DNA from: Tetrapyrgos nigripes
Taxonomy: Eukaryota; Basidiomycota; Agaricomycetes; Agaricales; Campanellaceae
DNA length: 64,000 bases
Direction of reading: 5' to 3'
NCBI GenBank assembly: GCA_013368315.1
Contig: JAACJM010000039.1
Span: forward strand, 1 to 64,000
The translations under genes were made by a program, and so were the position numbers. The notes under the pieces were generated by a model. That model was not told the origin of the DNA, ran no database searches, and saw only the letters and a program-made list of their open reading frames with translations. Numbering within the stretch: the first letter of the stretch is position 1; each line of letters begins with the position of its first letter. This document shows positions 46,670-60,000 of the stretch, one piece after another.

Positions 46670-47271
46670 GTGGTTTTGTGATTGGTTTGATGGTCGGCTG
46701 TAGATGTATGGGTGAGGTTGGGTTCGGGTGTAAGTGGCGTCTAGGCCAAGATTGTGGGCTTTAGGATGACGGATTGGGTGTGGTTGCAGGACAGATTGAT
46801 ATGGAGTTTTCGTTTGTTTAGGCTTCTGTCAGCTCTAGTGCTAAGACATGTACAGGCGGTTGCAGGTTCATCGACACCTTTCGTCTTCTCATCTTACATT
46901 TATACATACAATAGGTGTAATGCATATGCGTTTTGTTCGCTTTCTTACTGAGTGACGGTGGCAGCGAGTCTTTGCAATGCAAACATCGTGTGTGTGTAGA
47001 TGCTCTTTGCAAACTAACAATGAAAAAGAGTCATATAAGTGATATACACAGATAATTTGACTACATGTATGGTAGCTACGCAGGAGAGAGATGGCCATTT
47101 AATGCAGAGAGTGCACTGTATAAGTCCAAGTACTGCCAATTTCTGTTCTAAGGGCCAGTCACCACTATTTAGTCCAAGCACCGTCATTTTTTGTTCCAAC
47201 TTGGCCAGTCTTGAGCTGATCTTGGACTTGAGAGTGCAATTGTACATTGATGTTGAGAGACATTGGGGTAT
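46670..47271. other. Intergenic between convergent VPS27 and MSH4
   Basis: No gene seen. It holds two imperfect direct copies of a 40-bp unit at 47123-47160 and 47171-47210 (agtccaag...gttc...ggccagtc). Confidence 0.5.
47123..47210. repeat. Imperfect 40-bp direct repeat
   Basis: The two units start agtccaag and end ggccagtc, separated by 10 bp, with about 70-75% identity. Confidence 0.6.
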
Positions 47272-50200
47272 TCATTCGACTCCATACAAGAACGCCTTGG
47301 TGATATCCCCTTGGAATCGTCCAATATATGCCACAAGATCTTCGTCAGGAAGTGTAGAGTGTTCGTATGCTTGAGTTAGCTGAGTGCGAAGCTGTACACG
47401 GCAGACAACGAAACATAGTCATCAGAGTTAGGTTACATCGTAGGAGAAGGCGTTTACTCGAAGTAGGGTCTTACGTCTGAGAGCAATCTGATGGCTCTCA
47501 CTGTGTTCTTGATTCCGGGCATGCAATGCTGTGAGGTTGGAAGTGACTCTATTGGCTTCCACCAGAACATCACTGGGTAAATCAGCGAGTCTTGCCAGCT
47601 CCAGACCTGTGAGACAGATCAGGTAAGTAAGAGAGAGAGGAGGTAGATGGAATACTAGTTGACCGTAATGGGTATTATCTTCAGGTGCGCCATCAATGAT
47701 CCTGCGCCGTAAGGTGATCAAGCATTCGTCTTTTCTATGAAAAAAGATGCTCACTTGTACTGGAAAGTCATTCCGAAATTTGACTCTGATGCACGCGTTC
47801 TCTGAAGACGAATTGATTCATGCCCCCTGCGAAAAGAAGTAGGATAGTTACCTGTACGGCCAAATGCAAGCTGGCGGAACAATCAACTAAGAGAAGAGTA
47901 GAAAGGGCGAAAACCTACTTCACAACTGTCGGCTGTCGCGACAAGGTCATGCTGAGTTCGGAAAAGTGACTGCAGAATATTTGAGTGGACCGCGAACCCA
48001 GAGTCAGCCTTTGAGTTATGAGGCAGGACTCACGTTGCGAAGAAGGCGAAACACTGGATATTACCTTTAGCTGCGGCTCCAACTTAGAGAACAGAGTTGA
48101 CATTACCCACCTTTTGCTCAATCAAAGCTTCTGCGATAGCGTGCGCAATCCCTGCTCCCTCGATGGGAGAGGTACCTCTTCCCAGTTCGTCAATAAGCAC
48201 CAACGACTTTGGGGTCGCAAGACCTGGACGAGCATATCAGTGAACGCCAACGATTCCCTGACGGTGCAAACGCACCCAAGATCATTGCAGACGTTGCCAT
48301 CTCACTAGCAAATGTACTCAGATTCTTCTCCAAGTCATCGTCATTAGAAAAACGAGTTAAAATAGCATCGTGGATCCTGAGGAAGAAGGGTGCCTATCAG
48401 TTCCAGCGTCATACAAGTAGTGCACAAAGAAAAACCTGAAGCTGGCGTATTCCGCAGGAACAAAACTTCCACACATTGCCATGACGGTCAACAGACCCAC
48501 TTGCCGAAGATAAGTGCTCTTTCCAGACATACTATCAAAAAAGTCAGACTGACCGTTAAAGAGAGTACCACCACTTACTTTGGGCCTTGAATGATTTGGA
48601 AAGAAAACGAATCATCACAATAAACATCATTAGACACCAGGGTTCCTGCGGATCGGACGGTCTCGAGAATTGGATGACGACCTGATTTGATGGCCAAGGT
48701 TCCGGTGAGTTCGGGTCGAACTAGCTCAGGTAGTTAGCATCTCCTGCCGTCCAAGATGAAGAAAAGTCACCATAGTTTCGCACTGTAACAAGGTTTGAAA
48801 ATTAGCAAACACTTCGTTGAGGCTCAGTTAAAAACTCGCTGATTGCAGAGTGAGCAAAAGACCACAACATGTCCACGAGCGCGACCTAGATGAAATCAGA
48901 TCTGCATACGGTTGTCGATCAGAGCGACATACCGCCTCAGACGCTTTATAGAGAGCCCCGATGTTTAGGAGGATTTCTGAGACCAAATCCTGGATGATTC
49001 TACGACTTGATGAGCCAGGGAGCAGAGTTGCACTGAATTCGGCTCACTTGTCGCTCAAGATGAGGGTCTCATCTAGGGCATCCTTCATTCGGGCGTTCAT
49101 CTTTTTCTACAGAAGGCAAACCATCAGTCTAGCATTCAGCAGATGAGGAAGAGATACCAACTAAATCGAGGCTGCTAAACTGCCACTTCCCCTTCTTCAA
49201 AGTCGCATTAATGAACCCTCTTGGAAGCTGATCATTTTCGAGATCCTGTTTCTTTAGAGAGAAGACGAATCCAGTCTCCAGGTAAACCAAGGTAAGAGGT
49301 ATGTCGTGTGCATCCGTCAATGTGTTATTGAGGCCGTAGATGTCGCCAACGTTTTCCTTGTATGTTTCCCGAGCAACGTCAAGAAGTCGATTGTAATTGG
49401 CCTGAATGCGAACATGAGTAAAGCGAGGTGGTGTAAAAATGCAGTTACCTTGACCGCATAGACTCGAGCGTTGACGGCTGCGATACCGTGCTGTGAAAGA
49501 GTGCAAGGTGAGTAAACGACCCTCAGTCATAATGGTAATCTCACCTTGACGGTAGAGGTATCTTCATTCAAAGCCATCCTAATAAGAGAGTCGATCCTCT
49601 CCAAGCGTTGATCTGAGAGCATCTATGCGTCCAGTGTCAGAAGCGACACGATGAAGAAAGCTTCCGGACCTACGTCATAGACAATCCGCAATAGCGGAGA
49701 TTTGGTTCCTTCGAGAGCTTTGCGTAATAGCGGTAAATTGTGCACAACGTTACGGAGGTTCAGCATTTGAGACACGCGAGCTGCGGCACCCTGAGCAGTG
49801 GTGGTGGGCTTTGTCTCGGATTGGACCAGCTGAGGAAAAGACAGTGAATAATAGTGATACATGCGATCAAAAAGGTACGAGTACTCACCATGGCAATCAA
49901 TTTGTCGAAATCCATCTTGTTTAAAGTCTTGAGAGCGCTTTTGACCTCGTTGAAAAGATCCTCATCCTTGATAAACTCTGAACCCGAACCTGAGCATACA
50001 GACAAAGGCAAGAGCTTGGGAGAATTCCTTGCCTTCTACGACGTCCAGTCGGGCATCAATAGACGATTGCGCTGAGTAACATGATGAGCTTAATATATAG
50101 AGGCAAAGGCTTTCGGGACCAACAAGTGATAGGTGATAGAATGTTGACACGAAGAAGTCTTGCTGCCATTGCGGTAAAAGTGTGATTGAGAATGCTGAGA

Positions 50201-51128
50201 CATTTATCATGAGTACTCGTCAAAACCATTATGAGCAACACGCACCCAAATATTGAGTGTGTAGACTTTTTAACGGACAGATTTCCAACCAATTCCAGAT
50301 TCCTTGCACTTTCGGGATCAATCATCATCGTCCCGTCAACAGGCAGACATCGAATACGGAGGGATGCTGACGCGAAGCGCGTATTGAGTCTTAGTTCTGC
50401 GTGCTTGAACAAAGCTGAAACAGAGGACAGAACATAGTACCTGAATGCGAAGTGGTTAGGGACGGATCAGAACAAAAAAAGGCACGCACTTGTTAGAGAC
50501 AGCTAGAATCGTTCCGGCTCGCTCCTCGTCTTCGACACAAAGTTGCTGGACAAATTCAAGACCTATTCATCTCTAGTCAACACAACACGCTCATAGCAGA
50601 AGAATGAGACACTGACCGCTTGTTGCATTCCAGTATTTTCGTAGTACAGGCTCGACCGGGACATCTGGAAATTCTTCTCGTATGAAGTCTAACATTGGCG
50701 AACGCGTCATATACTGCCGATATGCTGGTTTTCTCGCAGAACCAACGCCACTGGTGGACAAGAACGTATCCGGGACTAAAATCAGACATGGATTATGCAA
50801 ATGCATTTGGTGCATGGTTTTCACGTATGTTTGGCAATCAGATAGCTACTCGACCAATGAGTCAGTTGCAAAAAACCGCATAGACACGCATATACGGAGG
50901 TACCTGGACTAGAACAACACGACCGGTATCCTTATCTAGGGCTGCCAGACCCACTTCACGACCCAGACCTCTTCCCTCCAAAAGAGCAACGACATAGTTT
51001 GCTTCGTGTTTTGTGGACGCGGCTGTCTGTGGACGAGCTGTGGTGGGACGCGAGTTGGCTGTCCGAGGACGTGTCTGCGTCGTTGGAGGGCGTCTCGATG
51101 TTGGCCTAGAAGCCATTTGCGAGGTCAT
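47272..51128 (-). CDS. MSH4: MSH4, meiotic MutS homologue
   Basis: Multi-exon; ATG 51128 (or the in-frame ATG at 51116), stop 47272-47274. The N-terminus is a basic, Thr/Arg/Pro-rich tail ([20 protein letters not shown]) followed by [22 protein letters not shown]. The MSH4 core reads [33 protein letters not shown], and the clamp/lever parts [16 protein letters not shown] and [13 protein letters not shown] [12 protein letters not shown]. The ATPase has a Walker [16 protein letters not shown] split by an intron near 48535-48580, a signature TFASEM region and Walker [15 protein letters not shown] (about 48140-48200). The C-terminal helices end [14 protein letters not shown]4 pairs with MSH5 to stabilise Holliday junctions and promote crossovers in meiosis; it lacks the mismatch-recognition domain of MSH2/3/6. 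More than ten short introns; I found no inactivating change. Confidence 0.93.
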
Positions 51129-51308
51129 TTCGGTTGAAGGACGCGAGTGTACAGCAGCAAGACGCGTCTGACGTCAAACGAGCGTGTAGATCTGAATCAT
51201 AGCCACCGCCAGACTACAATCTCGACAGATAAATACAAAAATAAGTAATAGTGCAGATCTCGGTAATGTAAGCGCTATGTACAACAATGAACGGTTCATA
51301 CAATCCCG

Positions 51309-53651
51309 TCAATGACCGAAAACCAAAGGATTCGCGTTGATAAAGTCTGTTTGCTTCTGACGGAAGTTATCGGGTACCATTGTGGTGTTCTCAGCATGGA
51401 ACTGCAGTACAGCCTGGACATGAATAGTCAGAAATGCAGGTCAGAAGGCAAGAAGGGTAGAAAGAGGCATGCATACCAGGTTTCTGGATGAGTATGGTGT
51501 CCAGGTGGTACCTGAAAAGAAATTAGCAAGGCGCCTTGGCAGTACTAGAGACCAGACGTACGTTCTATGCCTTTGCCGTCACTCGGATTCAAGCTTGTTA
51601 TAAAAGAGACCCAATAGTCGATGATCAGAGGCTGCAAATCCGCAGCTCCAGGTGTCTCGTGGTCAACTGCTCCACCAAACAGGTAGCTGTACTCCGACTC
51701 GTGGGAGACTTCACCCACTTGAATCAGTATTTTTTAGCAGGAGCTATACAAACAAGAACATACCACCAAGATAAGGGGCCAGACTGGCGTTTGCACGAGC
51801 TGTAGTCCAGTGATAGCCATATGACTTGACACCCCATTGAGCTGCTCTTTCTTGCCAATAACGGCGTTGGGATAAGAAACTGGCGTCACCGTCTGTCAAG
51901 GAATTGAGAATCTTATCTATTCGGATGCACGAAAGACATACTTAGTGCTGCAGCCCTCTTGTATCCAGGACTAAGGCCAAATGTCTCGTTGCCAGTTCCA
52001 AACGGTGATCCAAGAGCTGGATCGTCTGGGTACAACTTGAGCATGTGGTTCATGACGCGTTGGAATGTTTCGGGTTTAGCACGAGTTGCGGAATAGTTAG
52101 ACTTGAAGATTTGTCGTAAAACATCTTCAGTATAGTTGACCAATGGGGTAGTAAACACAGTGCCTGGGACAACGAGTAAGCCATGTAGGACCCCTGACCG
52201 ACTTGAAAGAAACCATACCTTCATCTAGACAAGTACCGGTAAGGAAGGGGAGCTTGGCGAAATGTCCGAATGGAAGGAGTGCGGAAGGATAGAACGGATA
52301 AACCCCACCCGGTCCATCGATAGTAGGATTCCAAGGTATAAACTCATTCCAGTTCTCCATCGCTTTGATGGTACCTTGCACAAGTTCTGTAGTGTTGACA
52401 CTACGCAAGCAATCCAGAGTGTGTAGAGTTCCAGCCTTCTTCGCGCAAGAGGGCACTCCAGAAACGAATAAATCCCATAATCCTTGTCTTGCTTGAGCAG
52501 GGCGAACTAGTGAGGTGCTGGCTGTGCCCGACTCGAAAATCTAATAATGTGTCAAATTTGGGCAGTTGAAGGCTTTACAAGCCACTTACACCAGCTCGGG
52601 CGTATTTCTTGAAATCCGGATCGAGGAACAGGATGGAATTTATGATACCTTATCATTCCAAACGTGAAAATAACGTCGCCGGAGAAGTTGATGATACAAA
52701 ATACCTCCAGCACTTCCACCCCCGACTGTCACCTAGATCAAAATTCAGATCTTTTGGACCCGTATCAAAAGTTATATGGCTCACCTTATCCTTATCGCCG
52801 CCAAATTTTCCAATATGCTGTCGGACCATAATTATATCGTACAGCCAAAATGGTTGGCAAGCGATTACAGACCTTCTGAATCCACGCTAACGCAGCCAGT
52901 TCATCCTTGAGTCCCAAATTCTGGGCCCTAGCGTCTACTATTTCCTGACCTTGGGGGAATCCGAAGGCACCGACGCGATAGTTGAAAGACACATATATGA
53001 TCGGTGTACCCTAAAAAGTTGTGAGAATCAGAATATGAGCTCACAAACTAAAGAATAAACCATGTCTTACGCGCTGGACACTTTGAGCAACAATCCCGCT
53101 GGCATTCGCTCGACCATCTGCTCCAAAGAAACCGGCACCAGGATTCCTTAGAATATCGAGCTTCAGAACTTGCAAGATTGCTGGGTAAACGGACTTACCA
53201 GAAAAATATAGGAAGACGATCCCTCGACGAAACTCCAGAAGGGCGCAGAACGTTGAGTGTTAGACAGTCCTCGGAGCTCTGATCTTCAGAAAGAGACTGC
53301 AGAATACAATCAGTATTTTCAAGGAGCATAAAAGTCCATATCTCACGTATTGTAGACACGGCAGGGCATACTCAGTCGCGTTAAATGTGTCCGCATCTAT
53401 CCATTCCTTGAACACAGGAGGTTTCCAGCGAAGAGTGCCAAGAGGAGGTTCAGCGTAGGGTAGGCCTGGAAAGGAATACGCGTCAAACGTGATTCTGACC
53501 GACGGTCACAAACCGCACCTCCGAAGAACTCTTGCTGCAATGATGGGATGTCTCTACCAATGACCGTTGTTCTGCCAAGCTTGACTTCTGGGGCTGCAAG
53601 GACTGTGAATGCAGCGGCCAGCGAGAACACGTACTGGGACAGGAGACGCAT
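51309..53651 (-). CDS. Secreted type-B carboxylesterase/lipase, copy 1
   Basis: Start ATG 53651 with signal peptide MRLLSQYVFSLAAAFTVLA; stop at 51309-51311 (KQTDFINANPLVFGH). Many short introns. After the signal come VKLGRTTVIGRDIP and a first intron within EFFGG, then LRWKPPVFKEW and SSEDCLTLNVLRP. The nucleophile elbow is GGGSAGG (about 52700), with Gly where most family members have Glu (GESAGG). The oxyanion loop reads NPGAGFFGADGR instead of the usual YGGGF. The likely acid is in CLDEG and the His is in VAHGSES. The fold is that of fungal lipases such as Candida rugosa lipase, secreted and acting on esters; the substrate is unknown. A TATA box (TATAAATGG, minus strand, near 53697-53702) lies about 45 bp upstream of the ATG. 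A paralogue lies at 61238-63540 on the other strand. Confidence 0.88.
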
Positions 53652-56300
53652 CGTCTACGTGGGTGGTCGTTTAGGTTTAGATTGTCCCCGGGGCCATTTA
53701 TAAACGCCACACTAACATATGGGCCCAAGGTTACGCAAGGCACCGTATGATGAGAACTCCAGGTTAAGCGTGAGTGATCTTGTCAATTGTCGGGGCCACT
53801 GCCAGAGTGCGCTCTTGTGACACTAAGTTGGAAGATCTTCTCGTTGGCACTTCAAAGCTTCATCACAATTCCGAGAAGATTTTCTATGGCAATGATCCTT
53901 TCCAATTCTGGCAGTACTTAGTGCTATTGGAAGCGTGGATATCATGAAGCCGATGACCGTACTTTGTGGGTGTTCGAGCGTCAGAAGGAGCGGGCTTATG
54001 TCAGCACAGCGGCCGTTGCTCGTGAAGCGAACGTCGCGAGCAGTCATTATCAAACCCAGGTCTGAACTTCAAGTCTTCAACTTGTCAAGCATGTCAAACT
54101 CAAGGTCGCAAGGCAATGCTCCTGTGGAAGTCAAGAAAAAAGGTACAGTAATATCATCTAATATGAGCAGTTGAATCCAATTAACAACTTTGGAAGAGTA
54201 CTCTGTCATTATGCAGCGGTACATAGTATTTCCCGATGATGGCTCACGCGACACACAGGGTAGGCTTTTCAAAATTGCATGCCTGATTCAACCAGTTGAA
54301 GTTTAGAACCATTAGCCCTGTAATAAGGCCCACCAAACATTGGCAGACGCGTGGGTCAGGTATTGAATATTGAACCTTTGGACCGTGATTGTCTCCTCCA
54401 AAGCCGGATGTTGAACACCCTCTAGTTGCAATTCCTGAAACAGAAGTACGCGTTGGAGAAGGTGCAGCCATCTCCGAGGGTGTTGTCCGCAGCCCAAGAT
54501 GTTGCATGGGAACGGCGATTAAGTTGATGGAGCTGCTGCGACATGGATGGCTTCCTGGGCTGGCTGCAAAGGAAGATGTAGTCTTTGATGTTCGGTGAAT
54601 GGATCTTTTGCCATGATGCAAAGAATATGGCGGGTTTCGCAAAATCTAACTATGCCTCCAGATTTTCTTCGTCAGAAGTCCTTCCATCCTCTCATCGACT
54701 TATCGCAGTCTTTTCCAGGCCGTCAGGCCCAACCAGATCGCAGCATCTGCATTTATCATCCTCTTTACACTCGTATCTGTTTTATTTAACAAGTATCATT
54801 GCGAATGTCTTTTGTTCCAAATTGGCTTAGTAAGTTCTGTCATATTCTACCCCAAAGCCCTTGCTGATGCTAGTGCGCAACATAACAGGACCTAATGTCA
54901 ACCTTGAATAAAACCAGTTCAGTGGGTGGCATTGGTGGGGTTGCTACTGCATTAGGCTTGATTTTGGTTCTGGTCTGTGTATATACTCAATGCCTCCCAA
55001 CCTCAATGCTACTTAGCAGAACTCGTCACCCAGGGTACTCAATTGTCGACGGTCGTGGCTTTGTGAGAGCCTCCGGGCTGTCTTCGGGAGGGATTTGAGG
55101 TGTTGCTTTCGTCGGGAGGAGTCAGTCTCTGGTCTCTTCCTCGATTTGCCTCCCCCCCCCCGGAAATGCAAGTAATTCCTCGTCATCTCTGGGTCCAAGT
55201 AATGTCGTCAATAGGCACGTTTTACATATCTCATTTCGGTTTATTAGATGTTGTGGACGTTTGGAGATGTTGCTACTGTTATTTGCGAAAAGTCTGTGAT
55301 TGATAGGTCTAGACGTTAACAAGTCGAAATGTCGGCTCTGGAAGAAAAGGGAACGATGCAAAGACAAGAGGAGAGATGAGGCACTTGGAGATGAAACCTG
55401 AACATTTGTTTAGCTCGTATTCTCGAATTGTTTGCTGGTTGGGCTTTTGGTTAGAGAATAGATTGCTCAAATGGTGATCACGTCACGCCAGAGACTTCGA
55501 GGTCAAAAAGTACTAGTTTTCTTGGCCGTTGCAGATGAATGCATGTACTCAGTGGTGACAAATTCCTGGACTTTTGCATAGTGACTTTTCCCTTAAACCA
55601 CTGCCAGCTTACAACCACGAAGCCCTTTGCACTGTCTTTCCGAATCCGTATCGTTCCATCTTCTCTTGAATCGTATGCTGCGCCCCATCTGCTCTGATCG
55701 TCTTTGTTCTTAATGCGTCAATTACCCGCTCTCCAACTTTCTCCGTTACTCTGAAGTCCTGACGCGGACGGTCTCCTTGCAGTTCTGAGTTCAGTCCAAG
55801 TAACGTCATCTCATCTATTTCACTAGCATGATCAGGCTGCAAGATCCGGCAGTTGGCAAGTCTCGGAAGAACAAGATTTCCTTGAGACTTGCCAAACTCG
55901 TCGTTAGCGACGAGACGCCCATAGCGATCTTATTGTTGTGTCCACCAAAGCTGTTCAACCTCTCCACTATCTTCCACACCGTGGATGGTAACGAGGCTTC
56001 ACTCCAACCTCATAATCTCGCATAGAGCTTCTTGTTGTTGTTGTTGTTGACGTTATTGTTATTTGGACGGATCTTTGCCATCTGCTCGCAAGCGCCATCT
56101 TTCCTTAACTAATCCTCCAAGTACTGATCAGCAAGTCATCATCGATAGTCGCTTCGTGTCCATGATCATGAAAAGCGTCGGTCCGGCCAAGGAGATAGTG
56201 CGCAGCCTCTCAGCTATTGTCAAAGTCCATGGTGGAAATTATTTTCGACTTCGGGTCCAAGCAATTGTCTTTTCTCATTTACTCCCGTTGCTCTCCTCCC
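53652..56300. other. Gene-poor region upstream of the pheromone-like ORF
   Basis: No conventional gene is supported. Features seen: a frame with one membrane-like segment (54895-55098, GIGGVATALGLILVLVCVY), a C10 run at 55152-55161 and a (TTG)6 microsatellite at about 56032-56049. A minus-strand frame ending at 55609 looks protein-like (VTEKVGERVIDALRTK) but is cut by an in-frame TAA near 55930. Confidence 0.4.
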
Positions 56301-56301
56301 C

Positions 56302-56312
56302 GCATATAAAAG
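56302..56312 (+). promoter_or_regulatory. TATA box of the pheromone-like ORF
   Basis: The string catataaaaga lies about 110 bp before the ATG at 56421. The spacing suits a start site about 30 bp downstream and an 80-nt leader. Confidence 0.5.
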
Positions 56313-56420
56313 AGACGAGCTCTGCAAAGTTTTCATCAAGTAACAAGCCATCATTGACCTTCAAACCACTCTAACGACACCTGCAATCCCCTCCCTACTC
56401 AGACTTCATATCAAATATCA

Positions 56421-56549
56421 ATGGATTCGTTCCGAGTGCTGTCCTTCGAAAGTGGTCCTCTCTCTGTGGAACCTGACCCGAATCTCCCTGTTGATCAGGA
56501 GAAAGCCGCAAACTCGAGCGGATGCTATGGGTATTGTGTCGTTTCTTAA
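56421..56549 (+). CDS. Candidate lipopeptide mating-pheromone precursor (CaaX protein)
   Basis: An intronless ORF of 42 residues, too short for standard gene calling. It starts MDSFRVLSFESGPLS, has an acidic/proline middle (VEPDPNLPVDQEK) and ends GCYGYCVVS. Cys followed by two aliphatic residues and Ser at the very C-terminus is a CaaX box for farnesylation. Basidiomycete pheromone precursors are typically 40-80 residues, often begin MD-x-F, carry a charged processing site (here perhaps the Glu-Lys of QEK) and release a CaaX-modified peptide of 9-15 residues. A TATA box lies about 110 bp upstream. A second Cys four residues before the CaaX Cys is odd. No STE3-type receptor gene lies in the window, so this would be an isolated pheromone-like gene. 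Chance remains possible because the ORF is short. Confidence 0.55.
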   Translation: MDSFRVLSFESGPLSVEPDPNLPVDQEKAANSSGCYGYCVVS

Positions 56550-57039
56550 GCCCTGGCGGCTCTTTGCCTCCTATGCGGTGTGTCTCCTTCATAAATCTTC
56601 ATCGTTGATCACTGAAACGTTCATCTTAGAATATGCTTTAGCTTTATGGACTCGTATAAGCATCATTATGGATTTTAAGCCACATGGACTGCCATGTTAC
56701 ATTCTATGCCCTCCACCATACGTTACTTCTCTCTCTAATCGGTGTACAACTTTGCTTACTTGGTTGCAAAGGTTTGTCTGATCTCTTGTCGCTGTTCCTG
56801 ACCTCAAACTGACTTTCTATGCTGCAGCATCATTGTAGCATATTTGTAAAATATACATTATTGTGTAGAAGCTTCTCTACTGTATATCTGTACGACCTCT
56901 TATGTAGTACCATTTCAAACCATGAGCGCATTTCAGCGTGGAAAATATTTACCAAAAATGGTGAGGACTACGCAAGACCAGTGTTGCTGTGCTAGTGAAG
57001 TCACTGTCAATACCTTCCTGGACGTAGACCGCGACCAAG
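56550..57039. other. Spacer before VPS35
   Basis: No gene seen; contains the 3' flank of the pheromone-like ORF and the VPS35 leader. Confidence 0.4.
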
Positions 57040-60000
57040 ATGTCGGGGCCAGGCTCAGAAGAGGGCAAGCTTCTCAGTGAGGCCCTCAACACCGTCAAAA
57101 TTCAGGTGCAGCAGATGAAAAGGAATCTCGTACGTCTCCTGCGCCAGTGCAAATCCAACATTAAACTTCACCGACCATTGACTATGTCGCTCTTCAGGAA
57201 CTGGACCAACTTATGGATGCTCTGAAATGTGCAAGTTTAATGCTCTCGGAAATGCGCACATCTTCTCTATCTCCCAAGCAATACTATGAACTCTGTATGT
57301 CACTCACATCGACTCTATATTTTTCCATCCTATTCATGGCTCGGACTAGACATGGCAGTGTTTGATGCACTCCGACATCTCTCCAACTACCTCTATGATG
57401 TGCATACGCAAGGCCGACACCATCTCGCAGACCTGTATGAAATGGTCCAGTATGCTGGCAATATCATTCCACGTCTCTATCTTATGATCACAGTCGGTTC
57501 GGTGTACATGTCTATTCCAGAAGCCCCAGTGAAGGAGATTATGAAGGATATGATGGAAATGTCGCGCGGTGTCCTACATCCAATCAGAGGTCTTTTTCTC
57601 CGGCACTATCTTAGCGGGCAGACGAGAGATCACCTGCCGACTGGCAATGATAACGGGTGCGTCCATATTTGCGTATTCGTCTGCCAATTTTGATCCTTTT
57701 TCAGCCCAGGTGGTAATCTCGAAGACTCCTCATCCTTCGTCCTCACAAACTTCATTGAAATGAACAAGTTATGGGTACGCCTACAGCACCAAGGACACTC
57801 ACGGGACCGCGAAAAGCGAGAAATTGAACGGAGAGAACTCCGTATCTTGGTCGGGACAAATCTTGTACGACTCAGTCAGCTTGACGGCGTTGACCTCGAC
57901 ATGTACCAGCAGACCATCTTGCCGAGCATACTCGAGCAGGTTGTTAGTTGCAAGGACGTCATCGCCCAGGAGTATCTCATGGAGGTCGTTATCCAAGTCT
58001 TCACCGACGAATTCCATCTCCATAGCCTCGGCCCATTCCTATCTGCGACTGCCCAACTGCATCCAAAGGTCAACATTAAAGCGATTGTCATTGCCCTCAT
58101 CGACCGCCTAGCCGCGTATGCTGCCCGCGAAGCCGAAAGTGAAGATCCTGAGGAGACGAAACGACAGGAGGAGGCTGCTGCGCGTCGACTAGCTGAAAAG
58201 GTCAAATTACAGAAGGCGAGGGTTAGGGAAAACGGACCAGCCGCCCAACCTGCCACACCTCCCGAAGCCAGTATTTGGGATTCACCTGAGTCGCCAAAGA
58301 CTGCGACTTCGGAAAAAGCGCCGGAAACGCCGTCTCAAGCACCACCCGAACCAAATGGCGCTGAACCTGCAGCTGCCGAGCAACCATCAGAAAAGAGCAA
58401 GGAGAAGGAAGGTGCTGCTGTGCGCAAGTTCAGAGGTGTGCCCACGAATGTACAGCTTTTCGAAGTGTTCTGGAAGCAAGTCGTTGAGCTCATCAAGGTG
58501 TGTTGTCCTCGCAATAGTATTTGAACCCTGTCTTCATTCTCAATTTTACAGGCTAGGCCAGACCTTTCGATACAGGACATCACAGCTCTGTTCGTCTCAC
58601 TGACAAATCTGTCGTTGAGCTGCTATCCTGACCGTCTAGAATACGTGGATCAAGTCCTTGGCTACGCTGCCGAGAAGCTCAAGGAGTTCACGGACAGCCC
58701 TGATTTGCATGCTCAGCAAACCACCTCTAATCTCGCTGCTCTACTCGTTGCACCCATAAACTCATATCAGTCTGTCCTCACACTCCTCGCCATTCCCAAT
58801 TACGTCCCTCTCCTTTCTAAACAATTGTTCTCGACACGGCGCTCTATCGCTCATTCAATAATTTCGTCTGTCCTCAAGAATGAGACTGTCATTGAAGCTC
58901 CAGAGGATGTAGACGGTGTATTGGAGCTTTGTCATGTCCTCATCAAAGACCAATCCGATTCTGCGACTGGTGGTGTCAATGGCATTCCCCCTATAGTCAG
59001 AGATAGGAGACAACCCCCTTACACATTGGAGAGAGAAGAGATGGCGGAGGAACAAGGATGGATTGCAAGAATGGTGCATCTATTCAAGTCGGATTCATTA
59101 GATGTCCAGTTTGAGGCATGTGTCACTGTCCTTTCCTCTCGCTATGTCTTATTGATGCCTCCATAGCTCTTGCAAATTGCCAGAAAACACTTTGATGCTG
59201 GAGGCGAGCGGATGAGGTTCACTTTCCCTGCTCTGATAACATCAGCAATCAAATTGTGCCGGCGGTATAAGAATAGGGAACACCTGGTTTGTCTGACCCT
59301 CACCTCTTACGATTGGACCTTCTTATTCACGTAACGTTCAGGAAGACGACTGGCAGAGCAAGGTGTCTACCATCCTCAAGTTCGCTAGGCAATTAACATC
59401 GATTCTCGCCACACAAGTCGAAGCCCCGACCATCGCTCTTCGTTTGTTTCTACTCGCCGCTCAAATTTCAGATGAATGCGGGTTCGAGGATCTCACCTAT
59501 GACTTATATGTGCAGGCCTTCAGTGTCTATGAGGACAGTATATCTGAATCTCGTGGGCAACTCCAGGCGATTACATTGATCATCAGCACGCTCAGTGGTG
59601 CCAAGGTGTTCGGAGTCGACAATTATGATACGCTCATAACCAAGGCGGCATTGCACGGGGCTAAACTATTGAAAAAAAGCCATCAATCGACAGCTGTCGG
59701 GCTCGCCAGCCATTTATGGTGGCAACAGGCACCTCCTGCATCCGACGGCGACGCACCGCCAAAGAAAGACACTCAAGAGAAACCCAAGGAGGACAGTTCC
59801 GAAAATACAGTGAAAGCGGTCCGTCATCTCATTCATTTACCCTCTCATCCGCTAATTATCTGTCTCCGTTCAGTATCCTCATCAGGATAGCAAACGCGTG
59901 TTGGAGTGCCTGCAGAAGACTATACGCATCGCCAACTCGGCTATTGAAGAAATTGTCAAAGTGCAGTTATATTGCGATACCCTTGATCATTATCTCTACT

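Noticed and set aside
55609..55930. Minus-strand protein-like frame (VTEKVGERVIDALRTK)
   Set aside because: There is no ATG start and an in-frame TAA lies just upstream near 55930; I could not link it to a family or a splice structure. It may be a fragment.
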